Assembly (NCBI RefSeq): GCF_003576315.1
Contig: NZ_QWFZ01000033.1
Location: 1 to 64,000, forward strand
Direction of reading: 5' to 3'
DNA length: 64,000 nucleotides
Origin: Henriciella mobilis
GTDB lineage: Bacteria; Pseudomonadota; Alphaproteobacteria; Caulobacterales; Hyphomonadaceae
Below the pieces are notes generated by a model that saw only the letters and a program-made list of their open reading frames with translations, did not search any database and had not been told where the DNA came from. Positions 8,746 to 16,579 of the stretch are shown piece by piece; positions within the stretch are counted from its first letter, which is position 1; every line of letters begins with the position of its first letter. Made by a program: the position numbers and the translations under genes.

Positions 8746-9047
8746 GACTTGCGCGTGCCCGATGCGCCGCTGGCGCCGCTCATGCCGAAGAACAGGCCGG
8801 TCCCGATGATAAAGCCGAGATTGTAGGTCCAGCCCGAATTCGGCACGGCGTAGAGTGCCATGTCCTCGACGAAGAACGTGCCGATGAAGGCGAAGATGAT
8901 TCCAAAGCCCTGAACGAGGCCGAGGAAGAAGCCGGGCGGGTCGCCCGGTGTCACGACAATCTCGGGCTGGCGCGCGCAAGCGGTGGCCGCCAGGGCAAGC
9001 GACAGGGCCAGGGCAGGCCGCCAGATTTTACGCAGCAGGGCTCTCAT
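8742..9047 (-). CDS. Small lipoprotein/membrane protein of a widespread uncharacterised family
   Basis: A 101-residue protein. The N-terminal hydrophobic signal ends at a cysteine (LALAATACARQ), which suggests a lipoprotein. Two further hydrophobic segments follow (FFLGLVQGFGIIFAFIGTFF and YNLGFIIGTGLFFG), separated by the conserved-looking DMALYAVPNSGWTYNLGF. I recognise this pattern from short, widely distributed uncharacterised proteins, but no function is known to me. It is the first gene of an operon with the sterol-desaturase pair and reads away from the crotonase gene across a palindromic operator candidate. Confidence 0.75.
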   Translation of the reverse strand: MRALLRKIWRPALALSLALAATACARQPEIVVTPGDPPGFFLGLVQGFGIIFAFIGTFFVEDMALYAVPNSGWTYNLGFIIGTGLFFGMSGASGASGTRKS

Positions 9048-9053
9048 GTGCGT

Positions 9054-9077
9054 AAATCTGACACGAGCGTCAGATTT
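9054..9077. promoter_or_regulatory. Palindromic operator candidate between divergent lipid genes
   Basis: Perfect 9-bp arms AAATCTGAC and GTCAGATTT with a 6-bp spacer. The palindrome lies seven bases from the start codon of the small lipoprotein gene and about 100 bp before the crotonase gene. It is AT-rich and not at a gene end, so a TetR-type repressor site is more likely than a terminator. Confidence 0.6.
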
Positions 9078-9179
9078 TTTGAAGAGCGAAAAGCCGTCCG
9101 ATTGGTGCTTGACGGACGTGGGGGAAATCCGCCTCTCTGGCGCCATCGAGACGATCAACACCAATTGGGAGAGCCGCCG

Positions 9180-10100
9180 ATGAGCGCAACTGTCATCAAG
9201 GAATTCGAGCAGATCAAGCTGGAGAAGGAGAACGGCATTGCCGTGCTGACGCTCTACCGGCCGGACAAGATGAACGCGTTCACCGGCAAGATGATGCAGG
9301 AAATGATCGCCGCCTTCGACGAGACCGACAAGGATGACGATGTGAAGGTCGTCATCGTGACGGGCTCTGGCGAGCGGGCTTTCTGTGCCGGGGCAGACCT
9401 CTCGGAAGGCGCGAAGACGTTCGACTATGACGCGCGCGCCTCCTCGGGCGAAGCGGGCCGGACGGACAAGACCGACATCCAGCGCGATGGCGGCGGACGC
9501 GTGACGCTGCGCATCTTCGAAAGCCTGAAGCCGGTCATCGGCGCGATCAATGGCGCGGCCGTCGGTATCGGCGTGACAATGCAGCTGCCGATGGATATCC
9601 GCATCGCCTCGGACAATGCCCGCTTCGGCTTCGTCTTCAACAGCCGCGGCATCAATCCGGAAGCCGCCTCGAGCTGGTTCCTGCCGCGCCTGGTCGGCAT
9701 CTCCAAAGCGCTGGAATGGTGCTATACGGGCCGCGTCTTCCCGGCCTCCGAAGCGCTGGCCGGCGGGCTTGTTTCCGAAGTCGTGCCGCAGCCCGACCTG
9801 ATGAAGCGGGCCAAGGAACTGGCCACCGAGATCGCCACCAAGACCGCGCCGGTCTCCAATGCGCTCACCCGTCACATGATGTGGCGCATGCTGGGCGCGT
9901 CTCACCCGATGGAAGCGCACATCGTCGATTCGGCAGCCATCTATGAGCGCGGCCAGTCGCCGGATGCGAAAGAGGGTGTGATGAGCTTCCTCGAAAAGCG
10001 GGCCGCCGAGTACACCGTGCCGGTGTCGAGCGGCATGCCGACCTTCTTCCCGTGGTGGGAGGATCCGTCCTTCAAGTGGATTTCGAAGAAAGGCGGCTGA
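9180..10100 (+). CDS. Enoyl-CoA hydratase/isomerase (crotonase) family protein
   Basis: A 306-residue crotonase-fold protein. The N-terminal part has LTLYRPDKMNAFTGKM and the oxyanion-hole segment AFCAGADLSEG. The second half has GAAVGIGVTMQLPMDIRIAS and the residue region GFVFNSRGINPEAASSWFLP, where catalytic acids of hydratases lie. It would act on an enoyl-CoA in beta-oxidation. The ATG at 9180 with GGGAG before it is chosen over an upstream in-frame extension that has no homologous look. It is transcribed away from the desaturase operon. Confidence 0.9.
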   Translation: MSATVIKEFEQIKLEKENGIAVLTLYRPDKMNAFTGKMMQEMIAAFDETDKDDDVKVVIVTGSGERAFCAGADLSEGAKTFDYDARASSGEAGRTDKTDIQRDGGGRVTLRIFESLKPVIGAINGAAVGIGVTMQLPMDIRIASDNARFGFVFNSRGINPEAASSWFLPRLVGISKALEWCYTGRVFPASEALAGGLVSEVVPQPDLMKRAKELATEIATKTAPVSNALTRHMMWRMLGASHPMEAHIVDSAAIYERGQSPDAKEGVMSFLEKRAAEYTVPVSSGMPTFFPWWEDPSFKWISKKGG

Positions 10101-10119
10101 GGCGCCTTGGCGGCTTGAA

Positions 10120-10151
10120 CGGGTAGCCGGCCGCAATGGCCAGGCTACCCG
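10120..10151 (+). terminator. Stem-loop after the crotonase gene
   Basis: A perfect 9-bp stem, CGGGTAGCC/GGCTACCCG, begins 20 bp after the stop codon. There is no T run behind it, so it may stabilise the 3' end or act with Rho. Confidence 0.45.
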
Positions 10152-10302
10152 CTCCAGGAGGCCGGCTCGGGCGTCGAGGGGAGGGAACGCCGGCTCCTGA
10201 CTTCCGCATGTGGAAAATCAGACGCCCGGCGCAAGGGATTCCGTCGCCCCCGGCTGCATTAAATGTCGTTCATTCAAGAGACTGCGCCGACAGCCAGCCC
10301 CA

Positions 10303-11766
10303 TCAGGCGCGGCCTGGGCTCACATTCTTCATGTTCCAGATCGGCGTGCGGATCACCATCCAGATGATCAGGATGGTCATGCCGAGGGCCGGGACCACGG
10401 CCACGCGCTGCGGCTGGTCGGGGAAGAAGTCGACCAGCCAGCCCATCAGCGCCGCGCCGAAGGGGGCGCCCGCCATGAAGCCGAGCTGGTAGATCGACAG
10501 CACGCGCGCCAGCTGGTCCTTCGGGGCGGCATCCTGCACGATGGAGCGGCTCATCGCGATGGAGACCCCGGCAGCAAGACCCCATGCGAAGACAATGCTG
10601 AGGAAAACCCAGTGGGGCGGTTTGGCCAGCATGATCAGGATGGCGAGCGAGCCGAGCAGTTGGGCGGTGAGCAGCAACCGGCCCTGACGCTTGATATGGC
10701 GGAACACTGACAGCGCCACCGATGACACGAAAGCGCCGAGCCAGAAGGTCACGAACATGTCGCGGATGCCGTCCGAAGCAAGACCGTAAATGTCCCGGTT
10801 GATGATTGGCAGGACGACGAGGAAGGAGCCGATCACGAAGATGCCGACGCCGAACATCAGCGCCGTCATCGCCCACAGCTTGGCATTGGCCAGCACCACC
10901 TGGAAGCCTTCATGAATGTCCCCGAACGCCGCACCGAGGCCCGAGCGGCCCGTCTGGACGCTGCGTCCGCGCGCCAGGAAGATCGCAAAGCCGGTGCCCA
11001 GGGCGACAATGATCGCCTGGAAGGTTAGCAGTTCCCAGCTCGGGATCGGGCCGATTGAGAAGCCGCCGAGAAAGTCCGGCATCCGGGTCAGCTTGTCGGC
11101 ATAGCCGCCAATGATGAGGCCGGCGATCTGTGCAGCGAACTGCGCAATCGTTGCGAAGGCGACGCCCTGCTGCAGGGTCACGCCTGACCCGACCCGCGAG
11201 CGCCGGTCGACCACCTCATTGAGCACCGAATCGCGCGCCGGCATCATGAAGGCGCCGACCGTGCCCATCGCGATTCCGTAGATGATCATGAATCCATAGG
11301 CGAGATTGCCGGTGGCCAGCACGAAGGCGAGGCCGGCCGCGGGCAGGGCGGCGGCAAAGTGCAGGATCATCAGGAGCGGCTTGCTGCGCGAGCGTTCCGC
11401 GATCACCCCGCCCAGCAGCAGGAAGATCACCGACGGGCCGGACAGCGCCATGTTGGCAAGGCCAAGCTCGGTCCCGTCCAGGCCCAGCCGGTTGGTGATG
11501 AGATAGGGGAACAGCACCATCTGCAGCCCGAAGGCCATGTACCAGCTGCACTGGATCAGGAGGTAGGCGGGCAGTTCGGATTTCACCCAGCGATGCGTGC
11601 GCCGGGCAAACAGCGAGCGGGCGGTGAATTCCAGCGAGGTGCCAGCACCGGTCGCGCTGTCGATGCCGCTGACCGGAGACTTGATCTGGACGGTGCGGTC
11701 GTCCTCGAGGCCGTCGAGGTCGATGTCTTCCTCGCCGGTTTCCGCGTCGCGGTTGTCATCCGTCAT
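10303..11766 (-). CDS. MFS transporter
   Basis: A 487-residue carrier with about twelve hydrophobic helices and an acidic cytoplasmic N-terminus (DAETGEEDIDLDGLEDD). Features of the superfamily include GVIAERSRSKPLLM in the helix 2-3 loop and repeated glycine-rich helices. The ATG at 11766 is preferred to a GTG five codons upstream; GAGGTGAG lies before it. The substrate is unknown; the lipid-metabolism neighbours do not decide it. It is divergent from the DoxX-like gene. Confidence 0.88.
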   Translation of the reverse strand: MTDDNRDAETGEEDIDLDGLEDDRTVQIKSPVSGIDSATGAGTSLEFTARSLFARRTHRWVKSELPAYLLIQCSWYMAFGLQMVLFPYLITNRLGLDGTELGLANMALSGPSVIFLLLGGVIAERSRSKPLLMILHFAAALPAAGLAFVLATGNLAYGFMIIYGIAMGTVGAFMMPARDSVLNEVVDRRSRVGSGVTLQQGVAFATIAQFAAQIAGLIIGGYADKLTRMPDFLGGFSIGPIPSWELLTFQAIIVALGTGFAIFLARGRSVQTGRSGLGAAFGDIHEGFQVVLANAKLWAMTALMFGVGIFVIGSFLVVLPIINRDIYGLASDGIRDMFVTFWLGAFVSSVALSVFRHIKRQGRLLLTAQLLGSLAILIMLAKPPHWVFLSIVFAWGLAAGVSIAMSRSIVQDAAPKDQLARVLSIYQLGFMAGAPFGAALMGWLVDFFPDQPQRVAVVPALGMTILIIWMVIRTPIWNMKNVSPGRA

Positions 11767-11945
11767 TCGGTACGCTCTCACCTCTGTATTGGGGCAACTT
11801 ATAGGCCGCGTTCCGATAGAAAAGCAAAAAGGCGCAGTCTCGCCTTGCGTAAGCTTCGCAGCGCAGTGTGGTTAACGTGTCATTGTTTTCTGCGAGCATG
11901 TCGTTATCCTCCGGAATCTGTCGAGTTGAGAGGGACAAACCGGCC

Positions 11946-12410
11946 ATGCGTGGACTGCGCCTTCTGGCGAGCTGGGTGCTCGCGCTGTTCCTGATCTTCA
12001 TGTTCCTGCAGGCAACGGTCCACCCGCTGCCCAATCCCCCCGAGGGGATGGTGAAGCTGTTCGACCGGCCAAGCGAGAACATCGTCTTCCAGACCATGGC
12101 GACGAAGACGGGCATGGACTGGCTCGAACCGACGGGCCGCGTCCTGATTGCGATTGCGGAGCTTCTGGCCTGTCTTTTCCTGCTTATCCCGTACTCACGC
12201 CGGTTCGGCGCGGTGCTGTCCTTCTTCATCCTGGCCGGCGCGCTGACGGCGCACCTGATGCCTGATGTGCTTGGCCGTGAAGTGCCGTTGGCCATAGGCT
12301 CCAGCGAGACTGATGGCGGGCGGCTCTTTGCCCTCGCGATCGCGATGCTGGCGGTGTCGATGTTGTTGATCTTCGTCCACCCCGGCAAGCGCCGGAATCC
12401 GTTTCGCTAG
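11946..12410 (+). CDS. DoxX-like four-helix membrane protein
   Basis: A 154-residue protein with four predicted membrane helices. The middle GRVLIAIAELLACLFLLIP followed by a basic loop and FFILAGALTAHL resembles DoxX/DoxD-type small membrane proteins. The start at 11946 has GAGAGGGA upstream. The longer open frame adds an unlikely N-terminus. Role unknown; DoxX relatives work in redox or stress responses. The upstream 180 bp is the shared promoter region with the MFS gene. Confidence 0.65.
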   Translation: MRGLRLLASWVLALFLIFMFLQATVHPLPNPPEGMVKLFDRPSENIVFQTMATKTGMDWLEPTGRVLIAIAELLACLFLLIPYSRRFGAVLSFFILAGALTAHLMPDVLGREVPLAIGSSETDGGRLFALAIAMLAVSMLLIFVHPGKRRNPFR

Positions 12411-12493
12411 CAGCTGAAGCGGACGTCAACCAAACTCAATATTAACGACTCCCTGCGAGGTTCGGCGCCTGATAAGTTGAACCCGGTCCAGTC

Positions 12494-13696
12494 ATGGCAG
12501 ACATTGTAGAGCTTCCCGACTCCCCGAAGATCGGCCGCGCCCGACGCGTACTGCTGCGCCGGCTGATCGACTTCGTCGCGCTGCCTGCCACGGCGGCCGC
12601 CCCGCAGGACCGGTCCATGGCCGGTGACATCCTGCTCGACATGCTGTTTCACGCGACCGAGGAAGAACGGATTTTCTGTGCCCAGCGCCTGAAGATCACG
12701 AAGGAAGCGCCGCGCCGCCTGATGCGCTACCTTGCCCAGTGCAAGGTCGAGGTGGCGCGCTATGTCCTTGAAGACAACGAAGTCTACGACGGCTCAGACC
12801 TTTGCGAGTTCATCGACAACACCACGCTTGAGCACCGGCTGCTGATTGCCCGGCGCAAGCGTATCGACCCGGCTGTCGCCGAGCGGCTGTGCAAGCGCGA
12901 CGAGCCGGCCGTTCTGAAGGCGCTGCTGCAGAATAATGGAGCAGTCATTCCCGAAGCTGGCATGGACCAGCTGGTTGAGCATTCGCGCAAGCACGAATCC
13001 CTGACCGCCCTCATCATCAAGCGGCTTGAGCTGATTCCGAGCCAGGCCATGGCGATGTTCTGGTGGTCCGATGGGGCGACGCGCCGCGCGATCCTGCAGC
13101 GCCAGGCGGCTGACCGCCTGGAGCTCGTCGATCTGTGCTCCGACGTCTTCGCCATCGCTGCCGAGGAATCCTGGAACGATCCGATTGCCACCAAGACGCT
13201 GCAGCTGATCGAGCGGCGCCAGCGCAACCGGCGGGCCATTCGCCAAAGCGAGTTCGACAGCCTCGAGCATGCTGTCGAAGTGGCCGCGGAAAAGGGGCTG
13301 AACCCCGAAATTGCCCAGGAGATCGGTTTCCTGGCCGGGGTCAAACCCGTCACCATCGCCAAGATCCTGTCGGACGCAGGCGGGGAAGGGCTGGCCGTGC
13401 TCTGCAAGGCAACCGGCCTGAAGCGCGCCTACCTGCCGCTGCTCTGGAAGGCGCTGCGCCGGCCGATGGAACTCGATACAGGCGAGCCGCATCCGCAATT
13501 TGCCTATGTCCGGGAAACCTATGAGCTCCTGTCGGTCGCCAAGGCGCAGACAACCCTGCGGTACTGGAACTGGTCGCTGTCTGCCTCCTATGCGCCGCGA
13601 CCGGCTGCGGATGTATCCAGTGAAGAGGAACTGGCGCCGGCCCAGGAGCAGTATTCCGCCTCCGAACGCACGGCCCGCCTGGTTTTCGGGCGCTGA
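12494..13696 (+). CDS. DUF2336 domain protein
   Basis: A 400-residue soluble protein. It is built of helical HEAT-like units, seen for example in ATEEERIFCAQRLKITKEAPRRLMRYLAQ and FIDNTTLEHRLLIARRKRIDPAVAERL. I assign it to DUF2336, a family largely restricted to alphaproteobacteria and of unknown role. There is no signal peptide and no membrane segment. It precedes the antiporter operon by 138 bp, with no visible terminator between, so partial read-through is possible. Confidence 0.75.
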   Translation: MADIVELPDSPKIGRARRVLLRRLIDFVALPATAAAPQDRSMAGDILLDMLFHATEEERIFCAQRLKITKEAPRRLMRYLAQCKVEVARYVLEDNEVYDGSDLCEFIDNTTLEHRLLIARRKRIDPAVAERLCKRDEPAVLKALLQNNGAVIPEAGMDQLVEHSRKHESLTALIIKRLELIPSQAMAMFWWSDGATRRAILQRQAADRLELVDLCSDVFAIAAEESWNDPIATKTLQLIERRQRNRRAIRQSEFDSLEHAVEVAAEKGLNPEIAQEIGFLAGVKPVTIAKILSDAGGEGLAVLCKATGLKRAYLPLLWKALRRPMELDTGEPHPQFAYVRETYELLSVAKAQTTLRYWNWSLSASYAPRPAADVSSEEELAPAQEQYSASERTARLVFGR

Positions 13697-13834
13697 GACG
13701 TAGTTCTCCGTTGCCGCAAAAACAGCCATTGCGTCAATTTGGCCACTGACAGCTGCTTGGGTCTGGTCAAACCTTGCCCGAGCAATTAACAGCGACGATA
13801 AACGTGCAGCAGCAATTGTCGGAGCGGGTTTCGC

Positions 13835-14341
13835 GTGGGCTACTTTCTGGGGCTGATCGTTGTCTTGGGCGCGCTTTGGCTCGGTTTATCGGGCATGTTC
13901 AAGCCGCTGCTCCTGACACTGTCCGTCATATCGATTCTGATTTCGATCCTTCTGGCCGCACGGCTTAACACCGTCGACAGGGAAGGCGTGCCCTATGCGC
14001 GCACACCAAACCTGTTTCTCTACTGGGGCTGGCTGGTCATCGAGATCTTCAAGGCGAACTGGCCGGTCATCCGCGCCTGTGTCAGCGCCGATCTCGACAT
14101 CAATCCGGCGCTGGTGAAGGTGAAGACACGCTGCGAAAGCGACCTCGCCAAAACCATCTTCGCGAACTCCATCACGCTGACGCCGGGTACGGTGACGGTC
14201 GAGGTCGAGGGCGACAAACTACTTGTCCATGCCCTGTTCGAGGAATCGGCGACACCGGACGCCTTCACGGAAATGGATGAACGCTCGTGGCGGGCCGCCG
14301 ATGGCCGCCAGGCGGGCAAGACAACACAGGTGAAAGCATGA
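13835..14341 (+). CDS. mrpE: Mrp antiporter subunit E (MnhE/MbhA-like)
   Basis: A 168-residue membrane protein with two or three N-terminal helices, the conserved EIFKANWPVIRA segment and a soluble beta domain (SITLTPGTVTVEVEGDKLLVHAL), which is typical of MrpE. The start is GTG at 13835, with GGAGCGGG upstream. It is the first gene of the ten-gene antiporter operon. Its stop overlaps the mrpF start by four bases. MrpE lacks the antiporter channel itself and supports assembly of the complex. Confidence 0.92.
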   Translation: MGYFLGLIVVLGALWLGLSGMFKPLLLTLSVISILISILLAARLNTVDREGVPYARTPNLFLYWGWLVIEIFKANWPVIRACVSADLDINPALVKVKTRCESDLAKTIFANSITLTPGTVTVEVEGDKLLVHALFEESATPDAFTEMDERSWRAADGRQAGKTTQVKA

Positions 14342-14649
14342 TCGGTGCTGCCGCCATCGCCCTGATCGTCGCGATTGCCCTGATGCTGATCCGGGCGCTG
14401 CGCGGGCCGACCCTCTATGATCGCGTGCTCGCGGTGAACTCGCTCGGCACCAAGATCGTGCTGTTCATCGGTATTCTCGGCTTTGTGCTGGGACGGCCGG
14501 ACTTCCTTGATATTGCGGTGCTTTATGCGCTGATCAACTTCGTTTCGACGATCGCGATCCTGAAATTCTTCCGCTATCGCTCCTTCCAGGTGCCGCTGAT
14601 GCGCCGGACGGTGGCGCGCCAGACACAGCCGGAGGGCGACGATGTCTGA
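14338..14649 (+). CDS. mrpF: Mrp antiporter subunit F
   Basis: A 103-residue protein with three membrane helices. The motif RGPTLYDRVLAVNSLGTK is the MrpF signature, followed by DIAVLYALINFVSTIAILKFF. The ATG at 14338 lies in the ATGA overlap with mrpE. It is a small structural subunit of the multi-subunit Na+(K+)/H+ antiporter in the inner membrane. Confidence 0.93.
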   Translation: MIGAAAIALIVAIALMLIRALRGPTLYDRVLAVNSLGTKIVLFIGILGFVLGRPDFLDIAVLYALINFVSTIAILKFFRYRSFQVPLMRRTVARQTQPEGDDV

Positions 14650-15010
14650 GATCCTGAACGTGATCATGACGATCAAGCCCATCCTGGGCGCGCTGCTCTG
14701 CCTGATCGGGGCCGGCCTGGCGGTGATCGGCACGGTTGGCGTCCTGCGCTTTCCCGATTTCTACACCCGCCTGCACGCCGCCAGCGTGACCGATACCGGC
14801 GCGGCGACCATTGCGATTGTCGGCATGGCGCTGCTGGCGCCGAGCTGGCTCATCGTGTTCAAGCTCGCCGCGATCTGGCTGTTCCTGTTCCTGACCGGCC
14901 CGACAGGGTCGCATGCGCTTGCCAATGCGGCGCACACGGCTGGCCTGCAGCCGGTCATCGGCCGCCAGCGCGACCGGGCCGGGGAGTCCGACTCTGAGGA
15001 GGCATCATGA
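14642..15010 (+). CDS. mrpG: Mrp antiporter subunit G
   Basis: A 122-residue protein with three membrane helices and the MrpG signature GVLRFPDFYTRLHAASVTDTGA. It overlaps mrpF by eight bases and the next gene by four. The hydrophilic C-terminus (IGRQRDRAGESDSEEAS) is longer than the helices need. Structural subunit of the antiporter. Confidence 0.94.
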   Translation: MSEILNVIMTIKPILGALLCLIGAGLAVIGTVGVLRFPDFYTRLHAASVTDTGAATIAIVGMALLAPSWLIVFKLAAIWLFLFLTGPTGSHALANAAHTAGLQPVIGRQRDRAGESDSEEAS

Positions 15011-15606
15011 CCGGATACGAAGGCGCCGACCTCGCCATTGCGCTGATCAATGTCATCCTGCTCGGCCTGCTATTTGTCGTGGCGATTGCGATTGCCCGCA
15101 TGCGCAGCCTGTTCGCCATCGTCATGCTGTCGGGCATCTATTCGCTGATCTCGGCGACCTGGTTCGTGGCGCTGGATGCGGTCGACGTGGCGTTTACCGA
15201 AGCCGCCGTGGGCGCGGGCATTTCCACGGCGCTGCTGCTCGGCGCGATGCTGCTGACCTCGCGCACCGCCAAGCCGGAGAAGCGCTCGACGGCCATCGTG
15301 CCGCTGCTCGTCGTGATCGCTGTGGGCTGCATGCTGGTCTATGCGACCATCGACCTGCCGGCCTTCGGCGATCCGGACAGCCCGGCCAATACCTATGTCG
15401 GCACCGCCTATATTGAGCGCACACCGCAGGATATCGGCGTTCCAAACATCGTGACCGCCGTGCTCGCCTCCTATCGGGGCTTTGATACGCTGGGCGAGGT
15501 TGGTGTTGTTTTCGCCGCGGCGCTGGCGGTGATCCTGCTGCTCGGCTTCGGTGAGCGCTCGCTCTCGGCTACGATCGGCCGCAAGGACAAGGGAGGACGC
15601 GGATGA
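15007..15606 (+). CDS. MbhD/MbhE-like subunit (DUF4040; equals the C-terminal part of MrpA)
   Basis: A 199-residue protein combining two modules. The first (FAIVMLSGIYSLISATWFVALDAVDVAFTEAAVGAGIST) matches DUF4040/MbhD. The second (NIVTAVLASYRGFDTLGEVGVVFAAALAVILLLG) matches MbhE and the C-terminal tail of MrpA. In Bacillus-type Mrp both modules are fused to the end of MrpA. Here they form a free-standing gene, as in archaeal Mbh operons. Membrane-embedded, about five helices. Overlaps both neighbours by four bases. Confidence 0.85.
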   Translation: MTGYEGADLAIALINVILLGLLFVVAIAIARMRSLFAIVMLSGIYSLISATWFVALDAVDVAFTEAAVGAGISTALLLGAMLLTSRTAKPEKRSTAIVPLLVVIAVGCMLVYATIDLPAFGDPDSPANTYVGTAYIERTPQDIGVPNIVTAVLASYRGFDTLGEVGVVFAAALAVILLLGFGERSLSATIGRKDKGGRG

Positions 15607-16061
15607 GCCAGAAGACCGATCATCACGTGATCCTGCGGGTTGTCGCCAAGCCGCTGATCCCGATCATTTCACTGTTCGCCTTCTATGTGCAGTTCCACGG
15701 CGACTACAGCCCGGGCGGCGGCTTCCAGGCCGGCGTCATCTTTGCCGTGGCCGTGATTCTCTATGCGCTGATCTTCGGCATTGCGCCGGCCATGCGGGCG
15801 GTGCCGCCGGTCTTTACCCGGTCGCTCGCTGCCTTCGGCTTCCTGCTTTATGCCGGTGTCGGCGTCTGGGCACTGATCATGGGCGGGAATTTCCTCGACT
15901 ATGACGCGCTCTTCAACGAACCGCCGGGCGGCCATGACGGCCAGCACTACGGCATCCTGCTGATCGAGCTTGGCGTGCTGCTCGCCGTGGCCGGGTCGAT
16001 GCTGTCGATCTTCTACGCCTTTGCCGGGCGGGTCACCGAAATCAAGGATGAGGACTGGTAA
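15603..16061 (+). CDS. mrpB: Mrp antiporter subunit B
   Basis: A 152-residue protein with four membrane helices. The MrpB motif FHGDYSPGGGFQAGVIFA is intact. Its stop shares one base with the start of mrpC. In Mrp complexes this subunit sits next to MrpC and the MbhD/E region and is needed for assembly. Confidence 0.94.
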   Translation: MSQKTDHHVILRVVAKPLIPIISLFAFYVQFHGDYSPGGGFQAGVIFAVAVILYALIFGIAPAMRAVPPVFTRSLAAFGFLLYAGVGVWALIMGGNFLDYDALFNEPPGGHDGQHYGILLIELGVLLAVAGSMLSIFYAFAGRVTEIKDEDW

Positions 16062-16579
16062 TGCTGGAATTCATCCTGGAGCGCGGCAATTACTGGGCGA
16101 TCATCGGCCTGATGATGATCGGCCTCTATACGCTGTTTGCGGCCACCAATCTGATCAAGCGGCTGGTCGGTCTGTCGATCTTCCAGACTTCGATCATCCT
16201 GTTCTACATCTCGCTGAGCCGTATCGATGGCGGCACCGCGCCGATCCTCTACGGCAAGGATGCCAAGGGCCATGGCGGCGGACATGGCGAGGAGGCAGCC
16301 GCCGCCTATGGCGCCGATGCGGCGCATGGCGCTGCCGATGCGGCTCATGGTGCGGCCAGCCACGGCTTCGAACACGTCTATTCCAACCCGCTGCCACACG
16401 TTCTGATGCTGACTGCGATTGTCGTGGGCGTCGCCACCCTGGCGGTCGGCCTCGCCATCGTCGTGCGCATCCGTGAAGCCTACGGGACCATCGAGGCCGA
16501 CGAGATCCGCGACATGGATCTCGACGTGGCGCTGGCACAATACGCTGAGGACCATCCAGGCGAGGCGAATCCGGCATGA
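16061..16579 (+). CDS. mrpC: Mrp antiporter subunit C (NuoK-like) with a histidine-rich insertion
   Basis: A 172-residue homologue of MrpC/NuoK, which is usually near 110 residues. Helices: GLMMIGLYTLFAATNLIKRLVGL, then FQTSIILFYISL, then LMLTAIVVGVATLAVGLAIVV. Between helices 2 and 3 lies an extra 40-50-residue loop rich in His, Gly and Ala (KGHGGGHGEEAAAAYG, AAHGAADAAHGAASHGFEH), which holds about eight histidines. The loop would face one side of the membrane and could bind metal or protons; this is inference. It overlaps mrpD by four bases. Confidence 0.9.
   Translation: MLEFILERGNYWAIIGLMMIGLYTLFAATNLIKRLVGLSIFQTSIILFYISLSRIDGGTAPILYGKDAKGHGGGHGEEAAAAYGADAAHGAADAAHGAASHGFEHVYSNPLPHVLMLTAIVVGVATLAVGLAIVVRIREAYGTIEADEIRDMDLDVALAQYAEDHPGEANPA

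Noticed and set aside
9048-10136. Minus-strand extension of the small lipoprotein frame through the crotonase gene
   Set aside because: The real small gene starts at the ATG at 9047; the extension is antisense to a clear crotonase.
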